From positions 46,082,080-46,146,079 of the forward strand of contig CM075773.1 in NCBI GenBank assembly GCA_037974665.1: a stretch of 64,000 nucleotides of DNA. The letters run 5' to 3'. The notes under the pieces were generated by a model, which ran no database searches, was not told the origin of the DNA, and was given only the letters and a program-made list of their open reading frames with translations. This DNA is from Ehretia macrophylla (taxonomy: Eukaryota > Streptophyta > Magnoliopsida > Boraginales > Ehretiaceae). Position numbers and translations under genes: made by a program. Below, in pieces: positions 33,510 to 44,215 of the stretch. Every line of letters begins with the position of its first letter. The first letter of the stretch is position 1.

Positions 33510-33730
33510 GTAACTAAGGGCGGGAGACAGTGGGGGCTGTAACCTCCACTAATTTAGAAAAACATTAAAAATTATATGTATTTTTCAAAAAAAAAAAAAA
33601 AAGATATCAATGTATTTTTAGTTAAAAAAATTAATTAGCCCTCACTGAAAAAATAAATAAATTTATATTGTTAAAAAATTATAAGTTTTAGCCTCCACTA
33701 ACAAAAATTCTTGGATCCACCCCTGTGTGT
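33510..33730. repeat. MITE-like repeat, copy 4 of 4, best-kept ends
   Basis: It shares with 17229-17455 the blocks GGAGACAGTGGGGGCTG, TAGAAAAACATTAAAAAT, GTATTTTTAGTT, TTAATTAGCCC and CCTCCACTAACAAAAATTCTT. It ends GGATCCACCCCTG, an imperfect inverted match of its start (AAGGGCGGGAGAC). Confidence 0.6.
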
Positions 33731-34322
33731 AACGCGTGAAAATGTGCTAAACAATTTGGTAACTGGTGTATGGACCACAGTCATACTTCCCAGTAATTGT
33801 CCTAATCTAATATTAGTTCGCTTCCGGTAGTTATATATATGTCTCACCCCGAAACCTGGATTCTATCGTAAAATCTTTGTTGTGTCATAGGATTTTCCCG
33901 TTTGCATATGTGAATGGGTTATCTAAGATACTCAGAAACTTACATGAAAGAACAAGGTGGACTTGTATCTTTTTCCATTGACTCTCTACGCAGAAATTAC
34001 ATCATTAGAAAGAAGTCGTCCAAAACCTTCGCTGTCCATTGGCCGGGTACATTAATTTTTTTATGATTAATAGAGGGTAATTACCTTTCAACCTGTGACC
34101 TTTGCTGATCATGATCATGTGCACCATCACGTTCGTCAGCTTGCAGTTTTAAGATATGGTAGTCCCACAGTGACGCTTCGCTCACTGCACGTACGACAAA
34201 ATATTCGTATAAGCAACTAAACAAATGAAGGTTTTTTCCTAACCTTGTCGTAATTATAAGTAAACCTCTCTGCTAATTCTTCAGCATGCTCATAAGTTTT
34301 CTTTCTTCATAGGTGATCTAAT
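33731..34322 (+). promoter_or_regulatory. upstream region of membrane-protein copy C
   Basis: 34160-34290 is similar to 49855-50005 (ACAGTGAYGCTTCGC, CAACTAAACAAATGAA, TTCTAAT-type phrases). Before the ATG the sequence is CTTTCTTCATAG then GTGATCTAATATGG, which looks like a 3' splice site followed by a short leader. CATAGGTGATCT recurs before copy D (44204-44215). A 5' leader intron is an inference from these shared bases. Confidence 0.4.
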
Positions 34323-34943
34323 ATGGCAGAGGCTACGAGTACAAACCATTATCTCAACCTATTCGGACAAAGCTTCTATGCGCAGTTCAATGTCATGTAC
34401 ATGACCATGAAGTGTCTTCGTTTGCAAAGCCACCATGCTCTGTCTACTCACCATACTATTCTCGCATTCATTGTTCCAGTGCTGCTCAACTTTCCGGAAT
34501 TGAAGTATCAAGGTAAAAATTAGTCTCCTTTCGAAACCCATCCACGAACGATGTTCATAGCCAATACAAGTATCCTCGTATATTGCGTGTTATATGATGC
34601 TATGTTGTGGATTTTGTCGAGCAATACCTCTCGTTATTATGCCAACTTTGTCCAAAAAGGTATGGTATTTCTCGGTACCTTGTCAATGGCAGCTCTGTCC
34701 TCAGTTTTTTTTCCAGACTTCATTCGTCCCATTTTATACTTCCTCCCCGTTTATTTTTCAGCAGGTGACCTGTTGTACTGCAAATTCTGCCTATTGTTGA
34801 AGTTGCTATACATGAAAATTAGGGTTAAGATTGGACACCAGTCACAAGTGCAAGAAAGGCTGAGACGACGACAAACCTTAATCCGTCGAACTTGGGCTTT
34901 GTCGCAGAACGATGCATACCCAGTAGATTCACTTCCTGTGTAA
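34323..34943 (+). pseudogene. uncharacterised 4-TM small protein, copy C, one nonsense codon
   Basis: The frame is 206 codons from the ATG at 34323 (MAEATSTNHYLNLF) to the TAA at 34941-34943. It is open except for a TAG at 34521-34523, where the sibling copy D has a Glu codon in the same context (KNESPFETHP). Hydrophobic segments: TILAFIVPVLLNF, TMFIANTSILVYCVLYDAM, GMVFLGTLSMAALSSVFF, and ILYFLPVYFSAGDLLY. A basic tail follows (VKIGHQSQVQERLRRRQ). Four membrane spans and a basic C-terminus suggest a small integral membrane protein. I do not recognise a named family or function. Related copies lie at 44216 and 47538, with a 3' scrap at 20180. Read-through, a recent null allele or a dead gene are all possible. 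Confidence 0.75.
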
Positions 34944-36286
34944 CCATATATAGCATAGGTGATATAAGAAACAAAATGATAGAATTTCCATTATTTGAAA
35001 GTTTTGATTAGTAGTGCAGAGCAGATAATACTGCTTATGTTATCACCTGTTTTGTCTTGTAAGTTGTATCTATAGATGAAAAAGTTTCCTACAGCTTAGA
35101 CCCAATTGTATTAGGATAGTCCAACAAAACTATCGCAAACACGATCGTTTCTAAATATCATACGTCACTAAACGCTTTCTTGTCCATAATATCTGTTATT
35201 TTCGAATTTAAACCCTATTTGCATATATCAATCCTAAATTAGATGCTAGCAAAACTATAAAGAAAGATTTTCAAATTGCATGGGAAAATCACCAATTTAG
35301 TCATTTTCATCAACTGGTCACTAAACGCTTTCTTGCCCTCTTAGCATGAGAGGCTCAAGTTTTCTAAAGACAGGAATTTAATACAGAACTGATGACTATG
35401 CAAAGAAACTCACATGAAAAACCGCTGACTTCTTTGTTGTCCATTGTTACCTATTCAATGTTCAACTTGAAAAAAATATATATATATCTTTGGTATTTTT
35501 TCTAAAAAACTATCATACTAGACACTGTTGTTATATAATGACACATCTTAGCATCTTTCACTGTATGAGTACATCTCCAAACTTACGTGTCAGAGTCCGC
35601 CACTTGTTTCATATCCTTAGAAAGATGACATAAGTTAGATATGTACATTAACATATGTGTCTAATCATTATCTTACCAATATTCAAACACTTGTGGCCGG
35701 CTTTGGCATGCGAGCAATAATATACAAACAGAATAATTATATACATATATATTTTACAAAAATGATATGGCAAAAATATGTTGAATTCTAAACAAAATGA
35801 ATGGCAAAACTATGTTGATTCCTTTTAGAATTCGTTGGTCAACCTCACCATATTAGAAGAGAGGAGAGACACATTAATTTCATGTGAGGATTTTTTGTAA
35901 GATTCTTTTGTAAGTGTAGTATTTTCTTTGGCATTATAATAATTCATTATCCTCGTATACTACCATTTTGTCAGTATTGTATGATTAGTTTATTTCAAAT
36001 TCTAGTTTGATTTGGTCCTAACAAGGTTCGACCAACGAATTGAAGACTTTGTACTGGATTGAGAATAAAATTAAAGATTCAGAAAATAAATATAAAAGAA
36101 TTGGGGTAATTTTAAGATTCAACTCTAATTGGAAAGGATCAAAATCCTTTTGAAATAAAAAAATAAAATCTCACTAGAAAAAAGCTGAGCATAGGCGGCA
36201 CAAATCCAATACAACAATGAGAAAACCTCGTCCTGGATTTAGCCTTTCTTTCTTCTTTTTTTTTTTTTTTTTCAAATATCATTTAT
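34944..36286. other. downstream block and AT-rich intergenic DNA
   Basis: 34985-35060 (GTGCAGAGCAGATAATACTGC) matches DNA downstream of the copies at 20380, 45120 and, inverted, 45870. CACTAAACGCTTTCTTGYCC is repeated at about 35166 and 35320. The rest has no recognised feature. Confidence 0.5.
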
Positions 36287-36440
36287 GTAATATCCTACGT
36301 TGATATGTGACTCAATATGAGATTATAGTTAAGAAATTCATATTATGGGTTTAAGTAATAACTCTAAGTGATCTATTTTAGATCCGGTAAATTTGAGGCT
36401 AAAAAATAATTATATTTTTAAATAGATGACATTAATCTCG
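36287..36440. repeat. dispersed about 150-bp repeat, copy 1 of 6
   Basis: It reads TGTAATATCCTACG, GGGTTTAAGTAATAACTCTAAG, GGTAAATTTGAGGCTAAAAA and ends with a TTTTTAAAT/ATGACA phrase. The same order recurs at 41932, 42296, 46216, 51058 and 51299. Class unknown; it may be a SINE or LTR remnant. Confidence 0.6.
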
Positions 36441-36617
36441 CGTGTTGACTAAGAGTGCTAAGCATGAGTCATGATAATTTATATTTGATGTGCCGAACTG
36501 GAGTTTGAGGGCTCGTAGCAATTTCTCTCCTTTTTTTTTTTTTGTTTCTTAATGAATGGTGGAAACATAATGGAATATACATGGGAAAGTTGAAAAGGTT
36601 TAAATTAGAAGCTACAC

Positions 36618-36620
<3 letters not shown>

Positions 36621-36675
<55 letters not shown>
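36621..36675. repeat. (TA)n microsatellite
   Basis: An uninterrupted alternation of TA over about 55 bases. Its length is likely polymorphic. Confidence 0.95.
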
Positions 36676-36678
<3 letters not shown>

Positions 36679-37197
36679 TGAGCCCCAACTTTTCTAAACC
36701 TTCACAAATGAAGAAAGTTGCCAACCTTCCCTCTTAACATGATCCTCACTTTTCTAAACAACTTTTTCCGTTTCCCGATTCTCACAGTAAAATTTGATTC
36801 TTTAAAGTTCATTCCTTCATGTAAAACATAATAGAGAAGTACTGGGGGAAAACCATGAAAGTAAAAGAGTAAAAAGAAAAAAAAAAGGTGTGACTGGAGG
36901 AGGGAGCTTGAAGTTAGTGGGGTGGGGAAATATATAGAAAATATCGGTGTCAAGGAAATATTTGTTGGGTCCTACCAAAGAAGATGCGTTAGATTTTGCA
37001 TGCAAATACATCTATGTCAAATAGATAATGCAAAGATAACACGTGACACGAAATAGGACAAGAAGGTTAAGTTTTGTGGAAGTAACTCTCACTTGAGATT
37101 TAAATTGTCTCGAATTTGAGTCACTTAGGATATATGTGAGAAACTACTATTGATTCCTTTTAAGGACAAAAAAAAAAAAAAAAAAAACCTGTGACAT
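36676..37197. other. intergenic, no gene supported
   Basis: Minus-strand frames at 36702-36953 and 36817-37011 are short and have no recognisable domain. An A20 run lies at 37169-37188. Confidence 0.5.
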
Positions 37198-37737
37198 GAA
37201 GTATATGTTGTTAGAATATGTTGTATCATCATTGATATGGTGGCAATTACAAAGCATTCAATCAATTCATAAAGGAGAAAGGCATGCAAAAAGTGTAGTT
37301 TGTAGTGAAATCATTATAAATTGAACATAAATTGTATAGAATCAATGTGGGACAAAGTGTAGAGTCAGCTCTTACATCACTTGTTACGACTCAAGTGCAA
37401 CTATAAATGTATCAATACATTGAGCCTAATCAAATGATTGAGAATATTTAAGTTCATATTGACAATTATAATAGAAAATTCAAATTATTATAAATTGAAT
37501 ACAAATCTCTTAAAAAACTAATTTGTGATCAAGTGTCACAGAGCTAGACCTAACTTTCCTAGCAATCCCCCATCCGTTGAAGCATTTTTACATCTTTTAG
37601 CATGAGTGGACCTAAATGAGTCCTGTTAGGAGTTTCTTCACATCATTGATGATTAGTGCAAAGCAGATAATAATATTGACATCACATGTTTACGTCTCTA
37701 CATAAGTGGGGAAGCACACCAAGTAAGCTTGTTACTC
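37198..37737 (+). repeat. inverted segmental duplication partner of 57812-58631
   Basis: Read in reverse complement, this segment aligns with 57812-58631: GTATATGTTGTTAGAATATG, CATTGATATGGTGGCAATTAC, GAACATAAATTGTA, GAGCCTAATCAAATGATTGA, CATCTTTTAGCATGAG, GCAGATAATAATATTGACAT, AAGTGGGGAAGCACACCAAG. No coding sense is apparent. Confidence 0.88.
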
Positions 37738-37855
37738 TTGCATAAGAGTGCATGTGCTCGATTGTTTCAATTTCTTCACCACACTATATATGTATATATA
37801 TTGGTTCCGGGGTACACACCGTCTCGTGTTCATTTTTCTCCATTGTTTTTTAAGG

Positions 37856-39033
37856 GACCTTAGCATAGTTGTCGAATCGTGAATCATATCGTGAATCAAA
37901 ATGTCATTTTTTTGAATCGTGAATCGAATCGAATCGTGAATCGTACCGATTTAGTCACAAATTTAAAACTAGTTGATATTTGACTTATTATGTTTCCATG
38001 TTGTGTCTTGTTCTTTTTGTTTTTTCTTAACCATATTTTAATGATCAACACCAAAGTCCTGTGTTAAGATAAAATAAATAAAATAATTAAAGTCCAACCC
38101 ATACTTTGACCGTAAATATCAATGAGATTCATGGTTAATGCATATAGGCATACACTGCTTTATTTGATAACAGAGACATCGTTTTTTGACCCAAAAAAAA
38201 AAACAGAGACATCGTTTAAAAACAGTTATGATCCCCAAACAATTTTTGCATCACAATATCATATTTCACAAATGCCCAAACTAGTGCTCGAAGGCTGCTG
38301 TAAACGATGTCTCTGTTTTCTTCCAAGCAAACACAAGGCCATTAAAAGCAAATATGTACACCATTAAAGTAAACCATTAAAACAAACTATTAAATGTTCT
38401 CTTCCAAGCCATATATACCAAGTACTACAAAAAGACACACGGCAAAAAACAGGCAAGCAAAACTCACAGTCATGGCTCTGCAAAAGCAAAAGTACCAGCA
38501 AAAAAAAAAAGTTGAAGCAAAAGCTAACGTCACTAACACGATCAGCTCAGTTGAAGGTTTGAAGCAAGATTCTTCTTCACCGGCCAAGTTGAAGCAATCA
38601 GCTTTGTCTCCCTCTTTTTAGTAGTTAGACTTAGGGCTTTCTATTTGGGGATTGTTTTTTGAATTGATAATTAAATATTGTTAAATGATAAATGATATTA
38701 TATAATGGGCCTTTTTTATTTTATTTGTTCATCTTGTTAATATTGGGCTAATTTTATTTTTCAAAAAATCAGCTACGAGTTTCTCTTTTTTTTTTTTTAT
38801 ATTACTGAAGTGGGCTTATTTTGTTATCTACTTTGAAATATTTTGGGCTTTTTTTTATAATTTTGACCAGAATCGCAAACGATTCAGTGAATCGTTCGAT
38901 TCACACGATTCGCTACGATTTACTATCGATTCACTTGCGATTCACGTCAATTCACGATTCTCCTATCTGACTTGTATCATTTTTTTAGTGAATCGTATGC
39001 GAATCGTACGATTCCGATTACACTGGACCTTAG
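37856..39033. mobile_element. hAT-type non-autonomous element, copy 2
   Basis: The element 37864-39025 (1162 bp) is flanked by perfect 8-bp copies of GACCTTAG (37856-37863 and 39026-39033). Its ends are CATAGTTGTCGAATCGTG and, inverted, CAGTGTAATCGGAATCG. Arms of about 100-150 bp are reiterations of GAATCGTGAATCGTACG-like phrases. The middle carries a 75-codon frame at 38394-38621 (rich in Lys, Gln and Ser: MALQKQKYQQKKKVEAKA) of unknown meaning and no transposase domain. It shares its plan with 23147-24177, so both likely use the same unseen hAT transposase. Confidence 0.88.
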
Positions 39034-40050
39034 TATGCCAAATATTCATCCAAAGTCATTTTGGCCACGAGGTAGAACTGAAAGGATTTTATCCTGAAAA
39101 GTTTTTGTATTTTTCGTATCTGCAACAGAGTACATCATGTGGCTTTTATACTACAAACAGTGACTAACAACCAAGCCTATAGAAGTGGTATACAAGTACA
39201 ACAACTAGATAACATCAAGGCAATTTAAACTTTTGAATTTTTAAAACAAATGACTCTTATCACGCCCCCTCAAGCGAAGTCGGGCTGAGAACAGAGAGCT
39301 TGGTACGTAATGTAATGAATCGTTGTCGCGAAAGAGGCTTAGTCATGATGTCAGCTAATTGGTCAATAGTGGATATGAATCGAACCTGTAGCTCTCCAGA
39401 AGCCACCTTTTCATGAACAAAGTGAAAATCCACTTCAATATGCTTGGTTCTAGCATGAAAAACAGGATTAGTTGTTAAATATGTAGCATCAATATTGTCA
39501 CACCAAAGAACAGGTTTAGATGTTGGCACCACACACAACTCGCATAACAGAGACTGGATCCAACATAAATCAGTTGTGGCAAATGTAATAGCATGATACT
39601 CAGCCTCTATACTAGAGCACGAAGTTGTAGTTTGTTTCTTGGCAGACCATGAGACTAAGTTCGGGCCAAGAAAGATACAGTAACCATGAGTGCTGCGGCG
39701 ATCATCTGGGCAACCTGTCCAATCTGAATATGCATGTAAACTAGTATAAGGTGAGGCATGAAAATGCAACCCATGATTGACAGTGCCTTTTAAGTACCGA
39801 AGGATGCATTTGACCACAGACCAGTGAACATCAGTAGGGGCATGCATGTACTGACATACCTTGTTAATAGCAAAACTAAGTTCAGGTCGTGTTATAGTGA
39901 GATATTGCAAGGCTCCCACAATGTTGCAATAAAGCGTTGGATCTGGAAAAGGATCACCAATATGTTGAGACAACTGCACAGTGTTTGATAAAGGAGTTGC
40001 AATCGTGTTTGCCTGATGAAGTTTAGTTCTGTTCAACAAATCATCATATA
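39034..40050 (-). pseudogene. truncated Ty1/copia: end of RT, RNase H, start of 3' LTR
   Basis: The minus-strand frame 39260-40117 reads YDDLLNRTKLHQANTIATPL, ALQYLTITRPELSFAINKV, HAYSDWTGCPDDRRSTHGYC, SSIEAEYHAITFATTDLCW and DIMTKPLSRQRF, the copia RT C-terminus and RNase H. The first catalytic Asp motif is SDW in place of DADW, a likely defect. After the stop there is a purine tract (GCTTGAGGGGGCGTG on the minus strand) and an LTR-like start TGATAAGAGTCA near 39258. TATAAAAG follows near 39160. The 5' half is missing, and the hAT element lies next to or inside the LTR. Confidence 0.88.
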
Positions 40051-40854
40051 TATCGTTGCTGACTAAGACAATTAAAATAGATATGTCATTCAAACAATTA
40101 TTAATTAAGGAGAACAAGCTCCGATGTCATTCAAACAATCATATGTCATTCAAAGTAAGAATTTTTCAAAAACAATTGATATATATATATATATATAATA
40201 AAAAAGTAAAAAAATAAAAAAAATTGAGAACAATATTGGATTCCCCGTTACAAACTATTAACATGACTATTGCTCATGGTCCCTGCGTGTTAGATAAGTA
40301 ATTTGATTAACCTAACTAGTAGTTTACATTATTTTAAATCACGAATGACAATTAACAAGTCGAATATAATTTGCTTTTCCTCAAACAAATCGAGATGGAC
40401 AATCGCATTGGAAATAATTAAGGGTAATAAAGATTAAATAATCTTACCGGATTTTGAAAGAAACAGGCGTGTGAAGTATATATCGACCATAGGTAAGCAA
40501 AAGATATATGTTGAGATAGACAATCAGGGTGCAAATTAGTGTCAAATAACTAATTGAGATTTCATACTAAAATCAATTAGTGTTAGGTAAAGTAGTTCGT
40601 GATCTTATATATTGGTGTTGAAAATCTTAATCTATCAACAAAGCATTTATGGTATATACATTTTGCATTAAGCTCTTGTCAATATAAGATTTTGTCTTCC
40701 CATTACGTCGTAAGATGTATTAATCCCATTTCTTTCATAAGATTGTGTTGTAATTATTTTATCTACTCCTATGTATAAGGTGTCTATATCTTTTCACCCC
40801 ATATATCATTACTCGTTGATGATGCTAGACTTTGTGGAATTGAAGTACATATAT
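40051..40854. other. AT-rich intergenic DNA, no gene seen
   Basis: A short (AT)n run lies near 40178-40198. ATATGTCATTCAAA is repeated at 40081, 40119 and 40141. No coding homology is seen. Confidence 0.5.
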
Positions 40855-41415
40855 ATTTTTTGGCTAAACCAGTAAGAAGTTTCATTCAATATCAAAAACT
40901 GTGGAGTACATTTTACAAAAGAAGCCTACACAAAAAGGATCTATTCAAGTGTTGCGCTAATCTTCCAATATGTACAAAGGGCACGGTTACATGAATTGTC
41001 TTTAAATTTGCTACCTGAAAGCATTTCAATCTAACCGTCTCTTCAATCATAGCAACATTTGGTCTTCTGTTGAAACTCCATTGCCAAATAGTCTACAATT
41101 GAGTTCTCTCCAGAGGTGGAAGATGCAAGCAGGAAAGACGATTTTAAGAATGGCTGCTTAATTTAATAGTCTTCATTTTGCAACTCTCAGTGATATAGTG
41201 AAGAGTTTGATCCCAACGAATACTTCCAACTGTGGTCATTGCAAATTTAACACACCTTCGCCAGACTCTTCTACTAAATGTACATTCAAAGAAGATGGGA
41301 GCACGCGCTTCCAATCCCATATGGCAAAGTTCATATGAATCATTAACGTGAAAACCCAACTAATTAGTCTGGATTTCGTTGGCAATCTATCAAGGATTGC
41401 TAAGAATTGAAGTAC
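40855..41415 (-). pseudogene. 5'-truncated LINE 3' end with zf-RVT remnant
   Basis: On the minus strand, AILDRLPTKSRLISW leads into a zf-RVT-like stretch in a second frame (YELCHMGLEARAPIFFEC, then FSRRVWRR), typical of plant LINE ORF2 ends. Several stops follow. The non-coding tail reads TTGAATGAAACTTCTTACTGG, GTTTAGCC and a short A6 run at about 40856. There is no RT core. The related fragments at 3551-4171 and 24525-27499 share this domain. Confidence 0.75.
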
Positions 41416-43230
41416 ATATATTAAGAAAGAGAACGTGTAACCATTCAAATTAAGCACATCATTTCCATGTTTGTAGCTACTTTTTACTCTACTCGTATAA
41501 TAAAATCAACCATTAGCATTTTGGCAATATTCTAGTACTGAACTGTCATGGAATATCAATTCATATAGAGTTGAAATAGATAGTGCTAGTCTTTAACCAC
41601 CAGAGCTAGTGAGAGAACAATTTAATATATATTATTTTGTTTTGCGAATTTACATATACAACATGCCTTTCTTTTTGTCAGAACATATGCATCAGGCTCA
41701 GTTATGCAATACCTTGCGTCACTCACATCGTACAAAATTCTATCTCAGCTTCTGACATTAGAATTTTTTTTTGGTGGACCTGACATTAAAATCTAGCGTT
41801 AATTTAGCATTTTGGGCAATTTTCTAATACTGACTAACTCTTGAACATGCCGCTTAATATTGAGTTGAATTAGACAATGCAAGTGTTCGAAAATGCTTCA
41901 CAATCTAGCAGATTCATCTTCGTATGTATGTGTAATGTCTTACGTAAAAAGGTGGAGACACTAAAAGTATATGATTTATACAGGTGTTGTATGTTTAAAT
42001 GATAATTTTAGTTAATTATTGTGGGTCAGTAAATTTGAGCCTTAAATAGTTATTTTTTTAAACCTATAACACTAGTTTCACTTCCATGTTTAAAGTGTGA
42101 CAAAATGGTATTTAAAGTTTGTTACCAGTCGGGTGTGGAAACTAAATGTTGTGTGGAACACACTACTATACCAAGAAAGTAGTGAGAGCCATCTCTAAAA
42201 ACTGTACGAATCACTTTTAAAATCTCGCACCACCTAGTAGTAGTGTTTGTGTACCTTATAAGGATGTCAGATTTTCAATGGAGGTGTATTTAATGTTTCA
42301 CAATGGTGAGAGAAATTATAAGTAATTAGTTTCTAAATTGGTGTTGTGGATTTAAGTAATAACTTAAACTAACTATTTTGAATTAGTGAATTTAAAGCTA
42401 ACACTAATGGCTAGTGGTGACTCATTACACTTTTTTTCCCTATTGATTCAAAAACGGTTTAAATTATTTTATATCATTTAAAATATTATACAAGAAAATT
42501 AATTTCGAAACTTTACAAATCCAAAATGAGAATTATGTCACCAGACAAAATAGCTAGTGGCTGACTCGTTTCGTTCTAGATTATATACCTTTTCTCATTT
42601 CTTTCCTACGTGTTAGAATGGACGTATATATAGAAATACGGGGAACAAATTAACAATGTTTCCATTAATGGCCAATTTGTAATTATGTCAACTTACATGA
42701 GGATTCCGATCCATGTCGCTTTTTGTACAGTAGTATTTTTTGAAAGGTGAAATTAATGTGACGATGGACTGGTTGCCTTGCGCTTTCCTTGTGGTCAATG
42801 TTCGTTTTTATTAATTAGAAGTGGGTTTGCACCTTACCTTTGTTATGTTTAGGGATTTAAATGAAAAGTATCGTCGCTGCATTTTTTACTTTTTACATGC
42901 ATGTTTCATCGATAGATCGTTCATTAATCAACATCTATCTATTAGTTAATTAAATTTGTATGTCGATTAGGTATATGAAAAACAGATTATAGATGGGTAA
43001 TAAAGAAAAAGCACCATATATCTATGTATTTGTTAAGTTTGTATGTCAATTTAAGTATAACAAAAGAAGAAGATAAATGGATAATAAAAAAAAGTGATAT
43101 AGAATTTTTCTTAAATGAAACTACTACTCTATATTTGGAATTTTTACGAAACTGGTAGTAGAAAAAAAAATATGAAGGAAATAAAGGAAAGATAAAACAA
43201 ATGAAGTATATATTAACAGGCTCTTTGAAA
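41416..43230. other. intergenic with dispersed repeats, no gene seen
   Basis: Holds two copies of the 150-bp dispersed repeat (41932-42120 and 42296-42420) and the duplicated segment 42690-42973 (see 3411-3550). TTTGTATGTCRATT occurs at 42955 and 43040 within a diverged tandem pair of about 80 bp. No coding homology is seen. Confidence 0.5.
41932..42420. repeat. dispersed about 150-bp repeat, copies 2 and 3
   Basis: Copy 2 is at 41932-42120 (GTAATGTCTTACG, GTTGTATGTTTAAATGATAA, GGGTCAGTAAATTTGAGCC, TAACACTAGTTTC). Copy 3 is at 42296-42420 (GTTGTGGATTTAAGTAATAAC, TTAGTGAATTTAAAGCTAAC). Confidence 0.55.
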
Positions 43231-43266
43231 CAAATGAATTCCATAAAATTTTATGGAATTCATTTG
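43231..43266. repeat. perfect 36-bp palindrome
   Basis: The 18-base half CAAATGAATTCCATAAAA is followed directly by its exact reverse complement, with no loop. It lies beside CTCTTTGAAA and CGATTTTTTAGTCTTTGG, suggesting the tip of a small inverted-repeat transposon whose outer ends were not resolved. Confidence 0.95.
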
Positions 43267-43520
43267 CAAATCGATTTTTTAGTCTTTGGAAGCACCTATA
43301 ATGATCCTACATTATCTTACCCTTACAATGAGTATTTCTTAAGTACAAAGGGTTCTCTTACTTAATAGACTAGTTTTTTGAGATGGGCTATTCCTTTGGA
43401 CTTGAGTTGTTACATTCTTGGGCTATTTTGTTATATTGGTATTTTCATTAAGAGTGAACTTTATAGAAATGAGACTATAGGTCAGATTAAGGTGTGGTAT
43501 GCCACACTGAATACTGCAAT

Positions 43521-43885
43521 TTACACACCTGACAGCTAGTTTTTTTACACTAACTGATGAAAATATTTTTCAATTAATTTATTTTACGATTTTACCAAAT
43601 ACTGAAAAATTGAAAAAAATTTGCACAAAAAAAAAAAAATTACGGCAAACAAACGGAGCCAAGTGACACGCTATTTGTAGTCTAGGTAAGATAATCTCCA
43701 AGGCATACCCCCATAGAAGATTTAACTCATTACCTTTCTTTTCTCTCCATAACCCCAAAGATCCTTTTATTAAATTGCAGGGAACGATCAAGATTGATAA
43801 ACTAGGTTTACCTTGCTTTAGATTTTGAAGTTGAAATCCTTTTTGTTAGTTAGATTTATCTTTTATAGATTCTTGTAAAAAGGAG
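43521..43885. repeat. 365-bp near-identical direct repeat, partner of 46980-47343
   Basis: The two copies differ at only a few bases and A-run lengths. Each lies upstream of a family gene copy (44216 and 47538), which shows a tandem duplication of about 3.4 kb. Identity is much higher than between the gene copies themselves. Confidence 0.95.
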
Positions 43886-44035
43886 ATGAAGGATGGGACA
43901 TGTAAATCTCCCATCTTCAAGTTAGGTCTTATGTTTCCCTCCGAGATTTTATTAATATATAAATAAATAAATAAATAAATAAACGGTTTTTGGCCCACGT
44001 ACCCGGTCGGCTTTGTTAGTTTCCAATATGAGTGT
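43886..44035. other. spacer with microinversion and (AAAT)n run
   Basis: 43937-43963 is the exact reverse complement of 47443-47469, although the surrounding DNA is parallel. An (AAAT)n run follows at about 43959-43983. Confidence 0.7.
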
Positions 44036-44150
44036 GCACAAAGGTGCGTTTCGGTCAAATGGGTACAAGGGTGCATTTTGGTCAAATGGGTACAAGGGTG
44101 TTTTTTGGTCAAATGGGCACAAGGGTGTTTTTGGGTCAAATGGGCACTCA
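44036..44150. repeat. minisatellite, about 4 units of 29-30 bp
   Basis: Units of GGTCAAATGGGTACAAGGGTG followed by a T-rich phrase recur four times with small changes. The minus-strand frame at 43846-44139 with HPCTHLTK repeats is only a translation of this array. Confidence 0.9.
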
Positions 44151-44215
44151 GATTACTAGTAATAAAATAATCAATCTCTCACCTCAATATATTTCTTCTA
44201 CATAGGTGATCTTCC

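Noticed and set aside
42160-42190. CACTACT...AGTAGTG, a possible CACTA footprint
   Set aside because: Only about 24 bp with 7-bp complementary ends and no subterminal motifs; likely chance.
43846-44139. Minus-strand frame with HPCTHLTK repeats
   Set aside because: It is produced by the minisatellite at 44036-44150 plus an AT-rich extension; no gene signal.
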